35,184 nt of DNA from Saccoglossus kowalevskii. Its lineage: Eukaryota; Hemichordata; Enteropneusta; Harrimaniidae. Positions 1 through 11,251 of this stretch are shown one piece after another. Numbering within the stretch: position 1 is the stretch's first letter; each line of letters opens with the position of its first letter. Position numbers and translations under genes: made by a program. The stretch spans positions 143,821 to 179,004 of the forward strand of contig NW_003116950.1 of assembly GCF_000003605.2 (NCBI RefSeq), written 5' to 3'. Below the pieces are notes generated by a model. It ran no database searches. It saw only the letters and a program-made list of their open reading frames with translations, and was not told where the DNA came from.

Positions 1-645
1 ATCCCTCACTTATTGTGACACCATCAAATTGACTGATTTCCATTCCCCTCAAAAGTCAACATGGTATTTTCCTCTATTTTACGCCACAACTCTAAACAGT
101 CTTTTTTTGCTTGACGTGTTCATTTGCCTTCAATTACGTTTCAGTGGGTATCACTGTCGTATTCTGAGTCTTGCCGATAACATTTCGGATCAAATTCACG
201 TAGCTATCGCCGAAAAAATTCGAAAATTTGTTCAACTAAACCGGAAGTCGGTCAAATTAGCATAACAACGCTTTTGGCCTTTGTCGTGTCGCGCCATATT
301 GAATTTTTCACTGCATTAAATTGCGTTCGCCGTGCCAGGCAATCAAAAAATGTATTTGCACTAAAGTATGTTCAAGATCTGCACTTTTTCATAACATAAG
401 TAGTTTCTCACCTCTCGGTTATTATTGTCGTCCAAATCACGTCCCAAATTTGGGTTCCCTGGCGCCTCTAATAAATAAGCTATATTACCGCTGGGTTGAA
501 TCAATGAATATATCACCCAAAAAATGGATGATTGGATTTTTTTTTACCTAACATTTTTCGCTCAGAAAGCTATTCACGGTAAATTTTGATTCCCCGGGCG
601 CCTCTAATAAATAACCTATCTGAGCGCTGGGCTGAATCATTCATA
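1..645 (+). repeat. Left arm of a diverged inverted repeat
   Basis: Reverse-complemented, this segment aligns along its whole length with about 3935-4752, at roughly 75-85% identity by eye. Anchors include the outer end ttattgtgacacc, the block ttaaattgcgttc near 316, gcactaaagtatg near 358, and the GGCGCCTCTAATAAATAA block, which occurs twice (about 470 and 598). It may run past the left edge of the window. It could be one arm of a foldback or TIR element, or an independent inverted copy of a dispersed repeat. Confidence 0.7.
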
Positions 646-1371
646 TCTCCAAATAAACATGGAAGAATGGGCGAACATTCGAAATATTCGCCGTGATATT
701 GCATTACTTGCATTACATTGCCTTTTTGTCATGCCATAAATTGTGTTTTTAGAGTCCCTCAATTTTGATTCAAAGACTGCAGTCGCACAGAGATAACCAT
801 GACGTTAAATTCACGTGCAGTAAGTTACGTTTTCGGATTCCCTTAGATTTGTTTTTAACTTTGTCACATATTCCCACATCAAAGTGAATTATAGCATTAA
901 AATTTGTTCTTGGCAACGTTATTATTTTCGTGATCTTGAATATATAGAACATGTCCTATTCAAATGAAGGATTTTGATAAGCCAATCGAACAACTTCGTA
1001 CTGGAACGTCTCCAGTATAAAAATTCATCTACTCTCCAAAATTGGCAGTGACAACTAGCCCAAAATGGACTTTCTTTTCAACGCGTCTTAAATGTAATCA
1101 CAGTGTTGAGGAACTGTGACGTAATAATGTTGACGTCACCGTACGTAAAACGAACTTGACAACATTCAGTCTCGGACAACTAAGCAAATGAATGGAAATA
1201 TCAGTTAAAACTCATGATTCGGTTGATGGCCGGAATACTTTTTTTTACTATTCTGACATTTTCTCGGTCGAATTTTACACTGATAAGTAAATATTACGTA
1301 AGTAAACGATCCGGCGCATAGTCAACATGAGACTTAAGATACATGCGATAACAGTCAACATACCCCTCTAA

Positions 1372-3137
1372 CTATCTTTATTTGACAAACTGATAAGACT
1401 CATTATTGTATACGGTAGTGATGTTTGGAGTGATGAAAGCACAACTAAGTCTGCAATTGAGGATGTCCATCTTTCATTTTGTCGGTTCATTCCTTGTCTC
1501 TCCAAATTCACACCAACAATGGCTGTTTATGGTGAGCTAGGAAGGTACTGACTGTTTTATCAAGAAACAACGACTTAAGTACTTCAATCGGGTAACAAAC
1601 TCTGATAACACATTATTAAGAGAAGCCTACTGGTAAATAAGAATGTAAAATAAAGTAAATGGTTTACAAGTGTAGAAACCCTCATATTGATATTGATGTT
1701 GTCACCATTGTAAACTCGAGTAAAATAATGAATAAGTAAATCTTGATTTTATTCATAAAAAAATTAATAAATCATTTGAAAACCAATGGATTTTAGACAT
1801 GCATCATGATAATAGAAAACAAATCATTTGAGAACCAATGGATTTTAGACATGCATAATGATAATAGAAAACAAATCATTTCAGAACCAATGGATTTTAG
1901 ACATGCATAATGATAATAGAAAACAAATCATTTGAGAACCAATGGATTTTAGACATGCATAATGATAATAGAAAACAAATCATTTGAGAACCAATGGATT
2001 TTAGACATGCATAATGATAATAGAAAACAAATCATTTGAAAACCAATGGATTTTAGACATGCATAATGATAATAGAAAACAAATCATTTGAGAACCAATG
2101 GATTTTAGACATGCATAATGATAATATAAAACAAATCATGTGAGAACCAATTGATTTTAGACATGCATAATGATAATAGAAAACAAATCATGTGAGAACC
2201 AATTGATTTTAGACATGCATAATAATAGAAAACAAATCATTTGAGAACCAATGGATTTTAGACATACATAATGATAATAGAAAACAAATCATTTGAAAAC
2301 CAATGGATTTTAGACATGCATAATGATAATAGAAAACAAATCATTTGAGAACCAATGGATTTTAGACATGCATAATGATAATAGAAAACACATCATTTGA
2401 GAACCAATGGATTTTAGACATGCATAATTATAATAGAAAACAAATCATTTGAAAACCAATGGATTTTAGACATGCATAATGATAATAGAAAACAAATCAT
2501 TTGAGAACAATGGATCTTAGACATGCATAATGATAATAGAAAACAAATCATTTGAGAACCAATGGATTTTAGACATGCAAAATGATAATAGAAAACAAAT
2601 CATTTGAGAACCAATGGATTTTAAACATGCATAATGATAATAGAAAACAAATCATTTGAGAACCAATGGATTTTAGACATGCATAATGATAATAGAAAAC
2701 AAATCATTTGAGAACCAATGGATTTTAGACATGCATAATGATAATGGAAAACAAACCTTGGCTAAAAACAAACTATGAACATACAAATTTTTTAAACAAG
2801 ATTTAAAAATTGAAAATTACTTAATCAATATGCAGAACCATGGTCTTAGAAGGTTAATTTCAAAATTCAGGACAAGCAACCATGACCTTAAAATTGAGAA
2901 AGGCAGACATAATAATGTGCTGCTGGATAAATGAACGTGTCATATGTGCAGCAAAAATATAATTGAGGATGAGCAACATTATGTAATGAAATGTCCAGCT
3001 TACAGTCATCACAGGGACAAATTATTCCTGACTGCACAAATATAAAGAAAACAGTAAATTCATATTTATGGGAAACCATACTCTAGCACCAGCCGTAGCT
3101 GATTTTATGCGTCTAATAAATATTATTGTTAGGTAGG
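1372..3137 (+). mobile_element. Dead non-LTR retrotransposon (LINE) fragment, C-terminal part of ORF2
   Basis: Conceptual translation at 1372-1548 reads LFDKLIRLIIVYGSDVWS, then IEDVHLSFCRF and MAVYGELGRY, typical of the region after the reverse transcriptase domain in LINE ORF2 proteins. A frameshift leads to KKQRLKYFNRV and LLREAYW (about 1565-1632). After the minisatellite, 2770-3050 encodes FFKQDLKIENYL, LISKFRTSNHDLKIEKGRH and a zinc-finger-like C-x2-C...EDEQHYVMKC, ending near 3137 with LAPAVADFMR. Several stops look like CGA to TGA decay (for example KL*TYK and DK*TCHMC). It is 5' truncated, frameshifted and inactive. The clade is not assigned. Confidence 0.8.
1764..2756 (+). repeat. 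52-bp minisatellite, about 19 units, inside the LINE fragment
   Basis: Successive TTTTAGACAT landmarks fall at 1791, 1843, 1895, 1947 and so on at 52-bp spacing; I count 19 to about 2723. Units are nearly identical, with sporadic substitutions and one 3-bp deletion near 2220. The first and last units read in frame with the LINE flanks (SFENQWILDMHHDNRKQ at the left end, DNGKQTLAKNKL at the right), so the unit is LINE coding sequence amplified in place. Confidence 0.9.
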
Positions 3138-3892
3138 ACCTGAAGATAGCATCAACATACAGCATTAATGGGCAAGTATCATTGAGTGACAATCTCCTTT
3201 TTTAAATCTCATTTATTAGGATTTCCGCATGAAGAAGTAACACGTTATCTTTATAGCAAAACAAATACAAATTTCTTTTATCTAGGTTGTATAATGGTTC
3301 TAAAATTATTAATATATCATGGGTATTTTTGTAAAGTGTTCCTTTATGTATTACCGGTAAAATATGTCTTCCATTAAAATGATAAAACCTCGACCGTAGT
3401 ACACATACAGAGTAAACACAATTATCGAGAGTGAACGTCATTTGCACGTGCCATGAGAGCCGCAGAATCAAAAACAATCTGTTACCCTTCGCCGCCCAAA
3501 GCATTGATATGACTTTACATTGCATAGAAATGAACACTAAATGCAGCTATCCCGGCCAGCATTCGAATAACCAATCTTCATGATTTATGCAAGTGGTATT
3601 TCCATCTATTTGGTTAATGATTTGAACGTGAATATTGTCAAGTTCGAGAGTGTTTTTGGACGTACAGTAAAGTCCATCTTGGGCTAATTGCATTGCCAAA
3701 TTTTAAAGAGTACATGAAATGTTTCAGTAAGGAATTGTTATGCATATCAACATCCATTATTGAAACAGAACATGTCATACATTCACCAAAATAATGTTGC
3801 TATTTTTCTAGGCATACTACGAATTGGAAACAAAAGAAATTGTCCGATCCAAACGACCTGCATGATCCTTGAAAATATAGTCTTATCGCCTT

Positions 3893-4752
3893 TGCCTTTC
3901 GAGCGAAAAAAAGGTCGAGGTCAAAAATAGAACAGGTTATTTATTAGAGGCGATCGGGAACCAACATTTGGAACGTGAATCATTGTTGACTGTAATAATC
4001 ACAGGTCCTGTGAATAACCAATGGGTGAGAGACTATTTGCCAAATCCAAAATTTAGCGTGAAAGCCTTTCCGAGCAAAAAAATATCGAGATAAAAAAAAG
4101 AAAAGAAAAATCCCAATTTCACCTAATCATCCATTTTTGGGTGATATATCATTGATTCAGCTCAGCGGTAATTTAGCTTATTTATTAGGGGCGCCCGGGA
4201 ACCAACACTTGGGACGTGAATGACTTGGACAAAATAATAACCAAAAGGTGAGACATTGCCTACCGTGGCGATAGCTACGGTGATTGCGACCCAAATCATA
4301 TGTTGCTTTTAGTAATCGAGGGTAAAAACCGTGTTTATGTTATGAGAAAGTGCAGATCTTTTAATGAACGTACTTTAGTGCAAATACATGTTTTCATTGC
4401 CTGGCAGGGGAACGCAATTTAATGCGAGTAAATTTCCCTACTAAGCTTTAGATGTTGTAGTTGTTTGTGGTGTCCAAATCTAATATGGCGTCAAATGGCA
4501 AAAGCATTATTATGCAAATTTTCTTTAGTTGAAAACTTGTTTTCTTGGAGATAGCTACGTGAATTTGAACCAAATTCTTATCGGCAAGACTCAGGATAGT
4601 ACAATGACAGCCACTGAAACGCAATTGAAAGCAAATTAACACGTCAACCAAAAAAGACTGTTTCGAGTCGTGGTAGGAATATACCATTGTTGACTTTTGA
4701 GGGGAATGGACTCGGAAATCAGTCGATTTGAGGGTGTCACAATAAGCAAGGT
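3893..4752 (-). repeat. Right arm of the inverted repeat, with internal direct repeats
   Basis: Inverted relative to 1-645; homology stops near 4750 on the outside. An internal direct repeat of about 240 bp period is visible: TTATTTATTAGAGG at 3937 and TTATTTATTAGGGG at 4178, each followed by a CGGGAACCAACA block and then ACGTGAAT. Subterminal repeats of this sort are common in non-autonomous DNA transposons. No transposase is seen between the arms. Confidence 0.65.
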
Positions 4753-5145
4753 AGCAAATCGTTTTTATGCTACAAAAAAGTGAAGACCTTTAACCTACTT
4801 TTTGGACTTTAGTACAACGTAATTTTTGTTTGATTACCTAACGTTTTTAGGTTTCATGTGCTGCAAGTTACAGAGCACATACCTAAGCGACTGTCCCTCA
4901 GCAAATAATTAAGCCAAGGCATTTTCGATGTCGAAATCGCAAAACTCTCCCTTTTTACGCAAACTTGGAAGTTCGAATTAATAAACGAAGTACAGGACGA
5001 CGAAGCTTAAATATTCAGGAACCAACACATACCAAAAACTATATCTCAAAAGTGAATATTCGTGGTGTATTTTAAGTCTAACCTGACCAAAAGTGGGAAT
5101 TTGTTAGTACTCTAAATATCCAAACATATTTTTGTATTAAGGTAG
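4753..5145. other. Intergenic, nothing recognised
   Basis: No coding exon, RNA gene or repeat that I can support. Confidence 0.4.
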
Positions 5146-5835
5146 TAATGAATAGAAATAATGTAAGTTAAAATGTTACTATGGTACCCGTTTATTGTGT
5201 TGCTTGGAAAATTAGCAGTATTACTGATGTTACAGGAAAAAAGACAAAATAACCTCGTACAAAATTAATGTAAATGTACATACTGATGCAAAATAATCAA
5301 TTACAGTGCATGTACTTTAGTATCTGCATGTAATTTATGATAATCACAGAGTCCAAATAATTAAAAATAATTTAATTTATTGAACAGGTTGATTTATCAC
5401 AGATAAATAATTCCTAAAAATACTTTTTTTCTAGTATTGAAGAAATATTTAGACCAGTATAATATGTATTTTAGAGGAACGCGTTTGTACACAACTCAAC
5501 ACAGCATACAGAAAATATTATTTTGGCAGATATCAAATTGGTTGGTTCTATTTTTCGATGCACGCTACTTATTGATTCGCAATGGATACGATTAGTAAGT
5601 ATTTTGATAACGACTTACCAGTATATTGTAAAACAGCGGCGGTGACAACAACATCAAAAGAACTCCATGAAAACAAAAATAAAAAATACTTGGGCAACAA
5701 AAAGACAATAACAGCAACAGTAACGAAATTGTGATTATGAACATTTACAATGGCATACCGGTAAGCTATAACGACAACTTCCCATTACCAAATAACTTTA
5801 ATGGACGCTCTCCACTACATGTAAATTACAGATAG
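5146..5835 (+). repeat. Direct repeat R, copy a (upstream of copy 1 exon 1)
   Basis: Aligns in the same orientation with 7382-8020. Shared blocks include tttattgtgtt, aaataattaaaaataattt, acacaactcaacacagcat, ttggttctatttttcgatg and acagcggcggtgacaac. It contains about 80 bp (around 5290-5370) missing from copy b. The identity of the element is unknown and no coding capacity is seen. Confidence 0.75.
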
Positions 5836-6539
5836 TATTATATTATAATACCGTGCGAATTTACATACCCAAAACTGATTCTTTTATACATCTGTGTAAG
5901 TCCTTGTAATTATTAAGTTATTTCATCTGGGATTGGCGTTCATTACATCAGAGGTTATTGTATTATAAAAAAATTAAGTAAATAAATGATTGTAAATTAA
6001 ATAGTTACATGTATTATATTTTGAAGACAAACTGCTCGTGCCTTCCCTGACATTATTGGATTTGAACATACTATTGTCAATCCAAATATTTATAAACAAC
6101 ATACATGGACAAAAATTGAACAACAACAACACCACCAAAACCAAAACTGTTGTATTTTCATTTATGTTTGAAACATTATGTCGTTAAGTGCCCTAACATA
6201 ATTATTTAAACATAGCTTTATCGGATATGATCGAAAATTCAAAATTATATTTTTTCAATCGTCTATTGAGAACCGTCAGTATTTATTGTAGTGACCTCAA
6301 ACTCAGCATGTGGTTAGTGTATACTTAATGTTACGCACAATCAATAAAATATCAAAAAACTGAATTTGTCTTATAATGTCTTTCGCAGTAAATACATCAT
6401 CTAATTGCCATTAGCCATTTTTTTCTAAATAACACCTATAATAATACGACAAATACGATAATCTCTGAGTTACATCATTTGACCACATCGAGGCGGTTAA
6501 TCTAACACGCTGCAGATTAGTAGTTGAATAGGTCTCTCC
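5836..6539. other. AT-rich flank with a single minisatellite-like unit
   Basis: No gene is visible. The segment 5845-5905 resembles 11045-11100 (ccgtgc...catacccaaaactg against ccgtgc...catcactcaaaactg). At 5886-5930 lies one isolated unit resembling the 35-bp array at 11252-12350. The remainder is AT-rich without structure I can name. Confidence 0.4.
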
Positions 6540-6684
6540 TGATTGGCTAGTTTTCAGTTACCTCGCGATCAAAAATTTGGCGTTTTTATTTTTGACTCGT
6601 ACAACGTTTTGCTGGTTCATGTTTGAGAGCTCATTCCATTGTAGCCATACTAGATATACAGTCCAGTACACAGATTCCTCAGAC
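6540..6684 (+). promoter_or_regulatory. Copy 1 upstream region: CCAAT-type, no TATA/CRE pair
   Basis: An inverted CCAAT box (GATTGGCT, 6541-6548) stands about 140 nt before the ATG. There is no TATATAT box and no TGACGT site at the position used by the other three copies, and no similarity to their leader. Its regulation therefore probably differs from that of copies 2-4. Confidence 0.3.
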
Positions 6685-9600
6685 ATGGATGCATCTGTAC
6701 CATTAGAATATAAAGAAGAGTTTTGTCCAGACAGTTACCTCAAACTCTATTATCCACGTATAGAAAATACCACTGGTGTGTCACCATCCAATATTTTTTT
6801 ACTGGATACTCTGCATAATATTTTCAATAACGGTAAGTACATAATTTAGATAATGGTTTATGCATGCTATATATTTGGATACACGTACAGACAGAAGTGA
6901 CATCATTTTCATATTGTAATATAAGGCTCGTTTTATTCAATACTTACATAACGTGACTTATATCTCTAATACTTTTATTGATATTGTTAACAAACAGCCT
7001 CGACAATATGAACATCTGGCAAAACATGCCAAGTGTAGCCATCTTTATTTCATTTCAGGTGCGTATAAAATAATGTATACAATACATTATGATAAAACCG
7101 ATCGCTTGTCGATGTTTTCTCAGACCCGAGTTTAAATCCTACTTGGTGACTTTGTGGAAGCCTTGTTCAAGACTCACAGATATTGGTGTTCCAGTTAACA
7201 CCGGGATATCACATTACATTGCCATAATGACATTATTGTAGGTAGATGAGCATGTCACGTTGCCACAAACATGCCATATAGTTACTGTCAGTATTCGCAC
7301 ATAATAAAATACACAGAAGACGACGGCGGCGACATTTAGTATCTGGAACTGTCGCCTGACACAACAATATTCAATAGAACATAAATGAATAGACGCAATG
7401 TAAATTTAAAATGCTGCTGTGGTAATCGTTTATTGTGTTATTCGGAAAATGAGCAGTATTACATAAAAAAAAAACTAAATAATCTCGTAAAAATATAAAT
7501 GTACATACTGAGACAAAATAATCAATTACTGTTTCCAAATAATTAAAAATAATTTAATTTATTGAACAGGTTAATTCATCTCTGGTAAATAATTGTATTA
7601 AAAATACTTTTTTCCCAGTATTTGGGGAAATTTTTAGACCATAGTAATAATGTATTTTAGAGCAACACGTTTGTACACAACTCAACACAGCATACAGAAT
7701 TAAAGAGGTTGGTTCTATTTTTCGATGAACGCTACTTAGTGATTCACACTGGATAGGATTAGTAAGTATTTCGATAACGACTTACCAGCATATTGCACAA
7801 CAGCGGCGGTGACAACGACATCAAAAGAACAACACCATAAAAACAATAAAAAAACAAAACAATAAAAATAACAACTCTGGCAAAAAACGACAATAACAAC
7901 AAAAATAACGAAATTGCAATTATGAATATTTACAATGGCATACCGGTAAGCTGTAACGACAACTCCCCATTACCAAATGACACTCCTGGATGCTCTCCAC
8001 TACATGTAAAACATAGATAGACGCCATTATTCGTATAACATCTCACAGTAATAAAAAGTTATGGAATCTAAATTTGTATTAGCTTATTTGTCTTTACATC
8101 GATTGCTTTATGATAGGTTTTGTTACATATTGTATTTTATTTAACACGACTTAGGTCTATAGTAAATACCACTCACGTTAAAATAAAAGTTTGTGTGAGT
8201 AAACAAGATATCATATCTACTGTCTCAACTCCCTAGCGCACAGTAACCAGTTTTCAGGGTTTTTTTTTATAAAAAAATATTGCAAAAGTCACATCTTTAC
8301 AAAGCGAGCGCAATAATACAATTTTTATAATTGAATAATTAAAAAAAAAACGTCGATCTCTGCGTCCACGTGTGTTGTAAAGGCAGATGGAGACTCATTA
8401 TCATTTCAAATATGCTTGGGATATTACCCAGGAAATCATGGAGGGTGAATTTAAACAACATGGCTAAACTAGAAAACTTTTCCACATTCTTATTAGAGGG
8501 TGTGTCTGGTAATCGTCTGATTGACATTGGTTCTGGGCCGTGCGTTTATCAATTCATCTCTGCGTGTACAAAGTTCAATGAAATTATTGCCGCTGATATA
8601 AGCAGTGGGAACCAAGAGGCAATAAGACGATGGATAAGTGAAGATTCTGGTGTTTTTGATTGGAAACCCTACGTTAAATATGTCTGTGAACTAGAAGGAC
8701 ATCAGTAAGTGATATACATTTATATTTATACTAGCCCTGCTAATTGTAATCTTACCGGTTGTGATAAAGAACGATGTTTTGACTTATCGAGCATGTGTTT
8801 TCATTTACGAGACCCATAAAATATCCCCATTCAGTTTTCGTTTTTCCATGGTTGGAAGGATTTACTACAGATTGATTGCCGTTAAATATGTAGTAGAGGT
8901 TGTTGCTATTGCAATTGCATAGCACATTTCTGAAGTAACATATTCTTTGAATCACACCAAGTTATATATTTTCAGAAAGCTTATTTTTCATACAATCTGA
9001 AAAAAAATAGAGAGTTGTTATTTTCATAGAAACCGAAATAAACAACATAAATGATGTTCGTGGTACTGAGAGATACTATAAAAGGTTTGAATTCAATTTC
9101 CCAGTTCGTCTACTGTTGCATTTACTAGATTTTGACAACGTTGTTTTGAAACATGATACCCCGTGTCACAGTCCGCAAAGGGGGGAGTTGTGTAATATTT
9201 TCTAAAGTAAAAGTGGTAGACAAACTATCGTTGCCAGATTTCATTAACAGCTATCAGAGAATACCTATGCCAAAAATCATGGTCGTGGAGAAGCTGGGAA
9301 CTCTCTAGACTAACCCCAAATACCGATGTTTCCTTACGCGTGAAAAATCACAAAAAAACACTGTATTTCAGATTAACTCAAAATGTATTGCCCTCTCAAA
9401 CCATCGCTACAATTGTTTTCTCTAGTTGAATGCATGCTTCATATATGTGTGTGTTTATTTTTTGGTTTCTTTTTCTCTCCATACAACAGAAATGTTTCAG
9501 AACGAGAGAAGATAATTCGTAGATCAGTGAAAGATGTCATCCATTGTGACATTTCTAAAGAGTACCCAGTCGGTTCGAGTGTTTCCCCACTATACGATTT

Positions 9601-9904
9601 CGTGATTTCAGGTTTTTGCATTGAATGCATTGCTAAAAGCAAACAGCAATGGGTGCAATACTTGAAGAATGCGTCCAACCTTCTGAAGAGTGGTGGATGG
9701 TTCATACAACTTTGCCAGCCAGCTGATTTCTACGTAATTGGAGACGAGCGGTATACATGCTTCAACGTCGATGATGAATTCGTGACGCAAGCGATACGAG
9801 AAGCTGGGTTTTTGGTAGTGAAAAGTTTTCTCAAGAAATACACAGATGTGCGTAGTTATATGAACTACGATTTCACAATAGTGGTATTAGCAAAGAAAAC
9901 GTAA
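6685..9904 (+). CDS. NNMT/PNMT/INMT-family N-methyltransferase, copy 1 (three exons)
   Basis: Predicted cytosolic SAM-dependent N-methyltransferase of 256 residues (human NNMT is 264). Exons are 6685-6832, 8497-8704 and 9490-9904, with introns of 1664 and 785 bp; donors are GTAAGT, acceptors AG, phases 1 and 2. What shows the family: an N-terminal YLKLYY motif (residues 18-23), SAM motif I LIDIGSGPCVYQ (57-68), the ribose-binding acidic residue D83, YVCELEG before intron 2, CD at 138-139, and LLKSGGWF (183-190). The start is the first ATG after an upstream stretch that has no family similarity and gives the normal length. C194 and C209 sit where NNMT has Asp197 and Ser213, so I leave the substrate open. 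This is the most diverged of the four copies, has the longest introns and lacks the TATA/CRE promoter of the others. Family assignment is firm; substrate is unknown. Confidence 0.9.
7382..8020 (+). repeat. Direct repeat R, copy b (within intron 1 of copy 1)
   Basis: Same-strand copy of 5146-5835, diverged but alignable throughout. With copy a it brackets exon 1 and its upstream region, and it accounts for over a third of the 1664-bp intron. Confidence 0.75.
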
Positions 9905-10030
9905 TGATAGCCACATAATTATTGTACGCAATTCTGTTTGATGGTCATCCACATTGCATGCAATATATTGTTGCGATAAGTTGTTCAGTCTGGATATATT
10001 ATATCGGTATTCAAGAACATATGTTATGAA

Positions 10031-10880
10031 ATTGTCATTTAATATTAGTTGGTACCTCATCTTCCATCTTTCTAGGTTATTACATCTCTGGTTGATTATG
10101 GTAACATTTGTTTAATGAAAGACTTTACATTTGTGGTTGGTATTACATTGTAGTGTGGATTTTTTTTATTATATTTACTGTTATTACTGCATATAAAGTT
10201 AAACCGTGACTCCCATGGATTGCACTCGTTCGTTACGGGTAGTGAAATTTTTAATTATCTACCCATCGTTAACTATGTATCCTACCGTTATAGAAAATAC
10301 CATGTGTGCTTACGTGTTTGTAAATTTACATGTCTTAAAATAACTGTCACAAAAAGTTTCCAACATTTTAGTTTGAGAAAGCTATTATTACCAGTATTGT
10401 CATCAGCAGTTTGTGTTTTGGAATTGTAATGATTTAATATTAGTTGGTACCACATCCCCACAACCAATATGTGTTTAACATGTTTACCTTTTCGGTCAAT
10501 AGTTTACAAGATCTTGATAGAGCTTATTGCATTTGCGATTGTTACTACATGTTATGGTATATAAATAAGTGTAAGGTTGTTTTATCTATTGTTAATTATG
10601 GTTATTTTTAAAGGATATTACACTTGCAGTTAGTGTTACAATGTAGTTGAGAAATTATTATATTGATAGTGGTTACTGAATTTTAGATTAAACCGTGACT
10701 CACAAGTTGGTTATGGGTAATATAATAACCTACTCATCGTTTACTATACATACAATCGTTATCGAAAGTATTATGCGTACATCATTTAATATCATGAAAT
10801 GAGGTTTTGTCTTAAACAGTTTAGATGAACATTTTAATTTGCATAAACCTATGATTATCAGTATTGTCACAAACAGTTTG
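10031..10880 (+). repeat. Diverged tandem duplication, two units of about 395 and 455 bp
   Basis: The block aatattagttggtacc recurs at 10041 and 10436, aaaccgtgac at 10201 and 10690, and cagtattgtca with cagtttgt at 10392 and about 10858, all in order and on the same strand. A partial third unit probably follows (the aattttgag-like block near 10900). The region lies just past the 3' end of copy 1 and has no coding potential I would trust. Confidence 0.7.
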
Positions 10881-11251
10881 TACCAACCAACAACATTATA
10901 ATTTGAGTAAACAACATTTATTCTCGTCAATTTTAGACGATATTTACGCTTAAATCCTACCCGGCTAGTATTATATTTATGTAAATAAAGCAGGTCAACA
11001 CTTAACAACAGTATTGTCGGAACTATTGATTTCATTTCGAGATAAATAATCACAATGCCGTGCAATTTGCATCACTCAAAACTGTGTTTTTTATACAGCC
11101 GGAACAGTGTTTGAAGAAGATATAACATTTATGTTTCATTTTGCATTTAAAATTTGAATAAACTTTAGGTCAGTTGCCAATACATTGCTGGACGTTTGTG
11201 GTTGGTTACATTTTGGTTAAGCACTAATTAAATTTATATTCGATAGTTAAA

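Noticed and set aside
1764-2756. CRISPR-like array of about 19 regular repeats
   Set aside because: There are no spacers; the 52-bp units are head to tail, and the sequence is LINE-derived animal DNA.
3202-3537. 111-codon minus-strand open frame
   Set aside because: No recognisable domain; it overlaps a plus-strand frame and lies between repeats in AT-rich DNA.
8370-8496. An ATG at 8370 as an alternative start for exon 2 of copy 1
   Set aside because: The upstream residues have no family similarity, and a proper AG acceptor at 8495-8496 joins in phase to exon 1.
10730-11065. 111-codon minus-strand open frame
   Set aside because: It lies in the tandem duplication, the other unit does not keep the frame, and the peptide is low-complexity hydrophobic.
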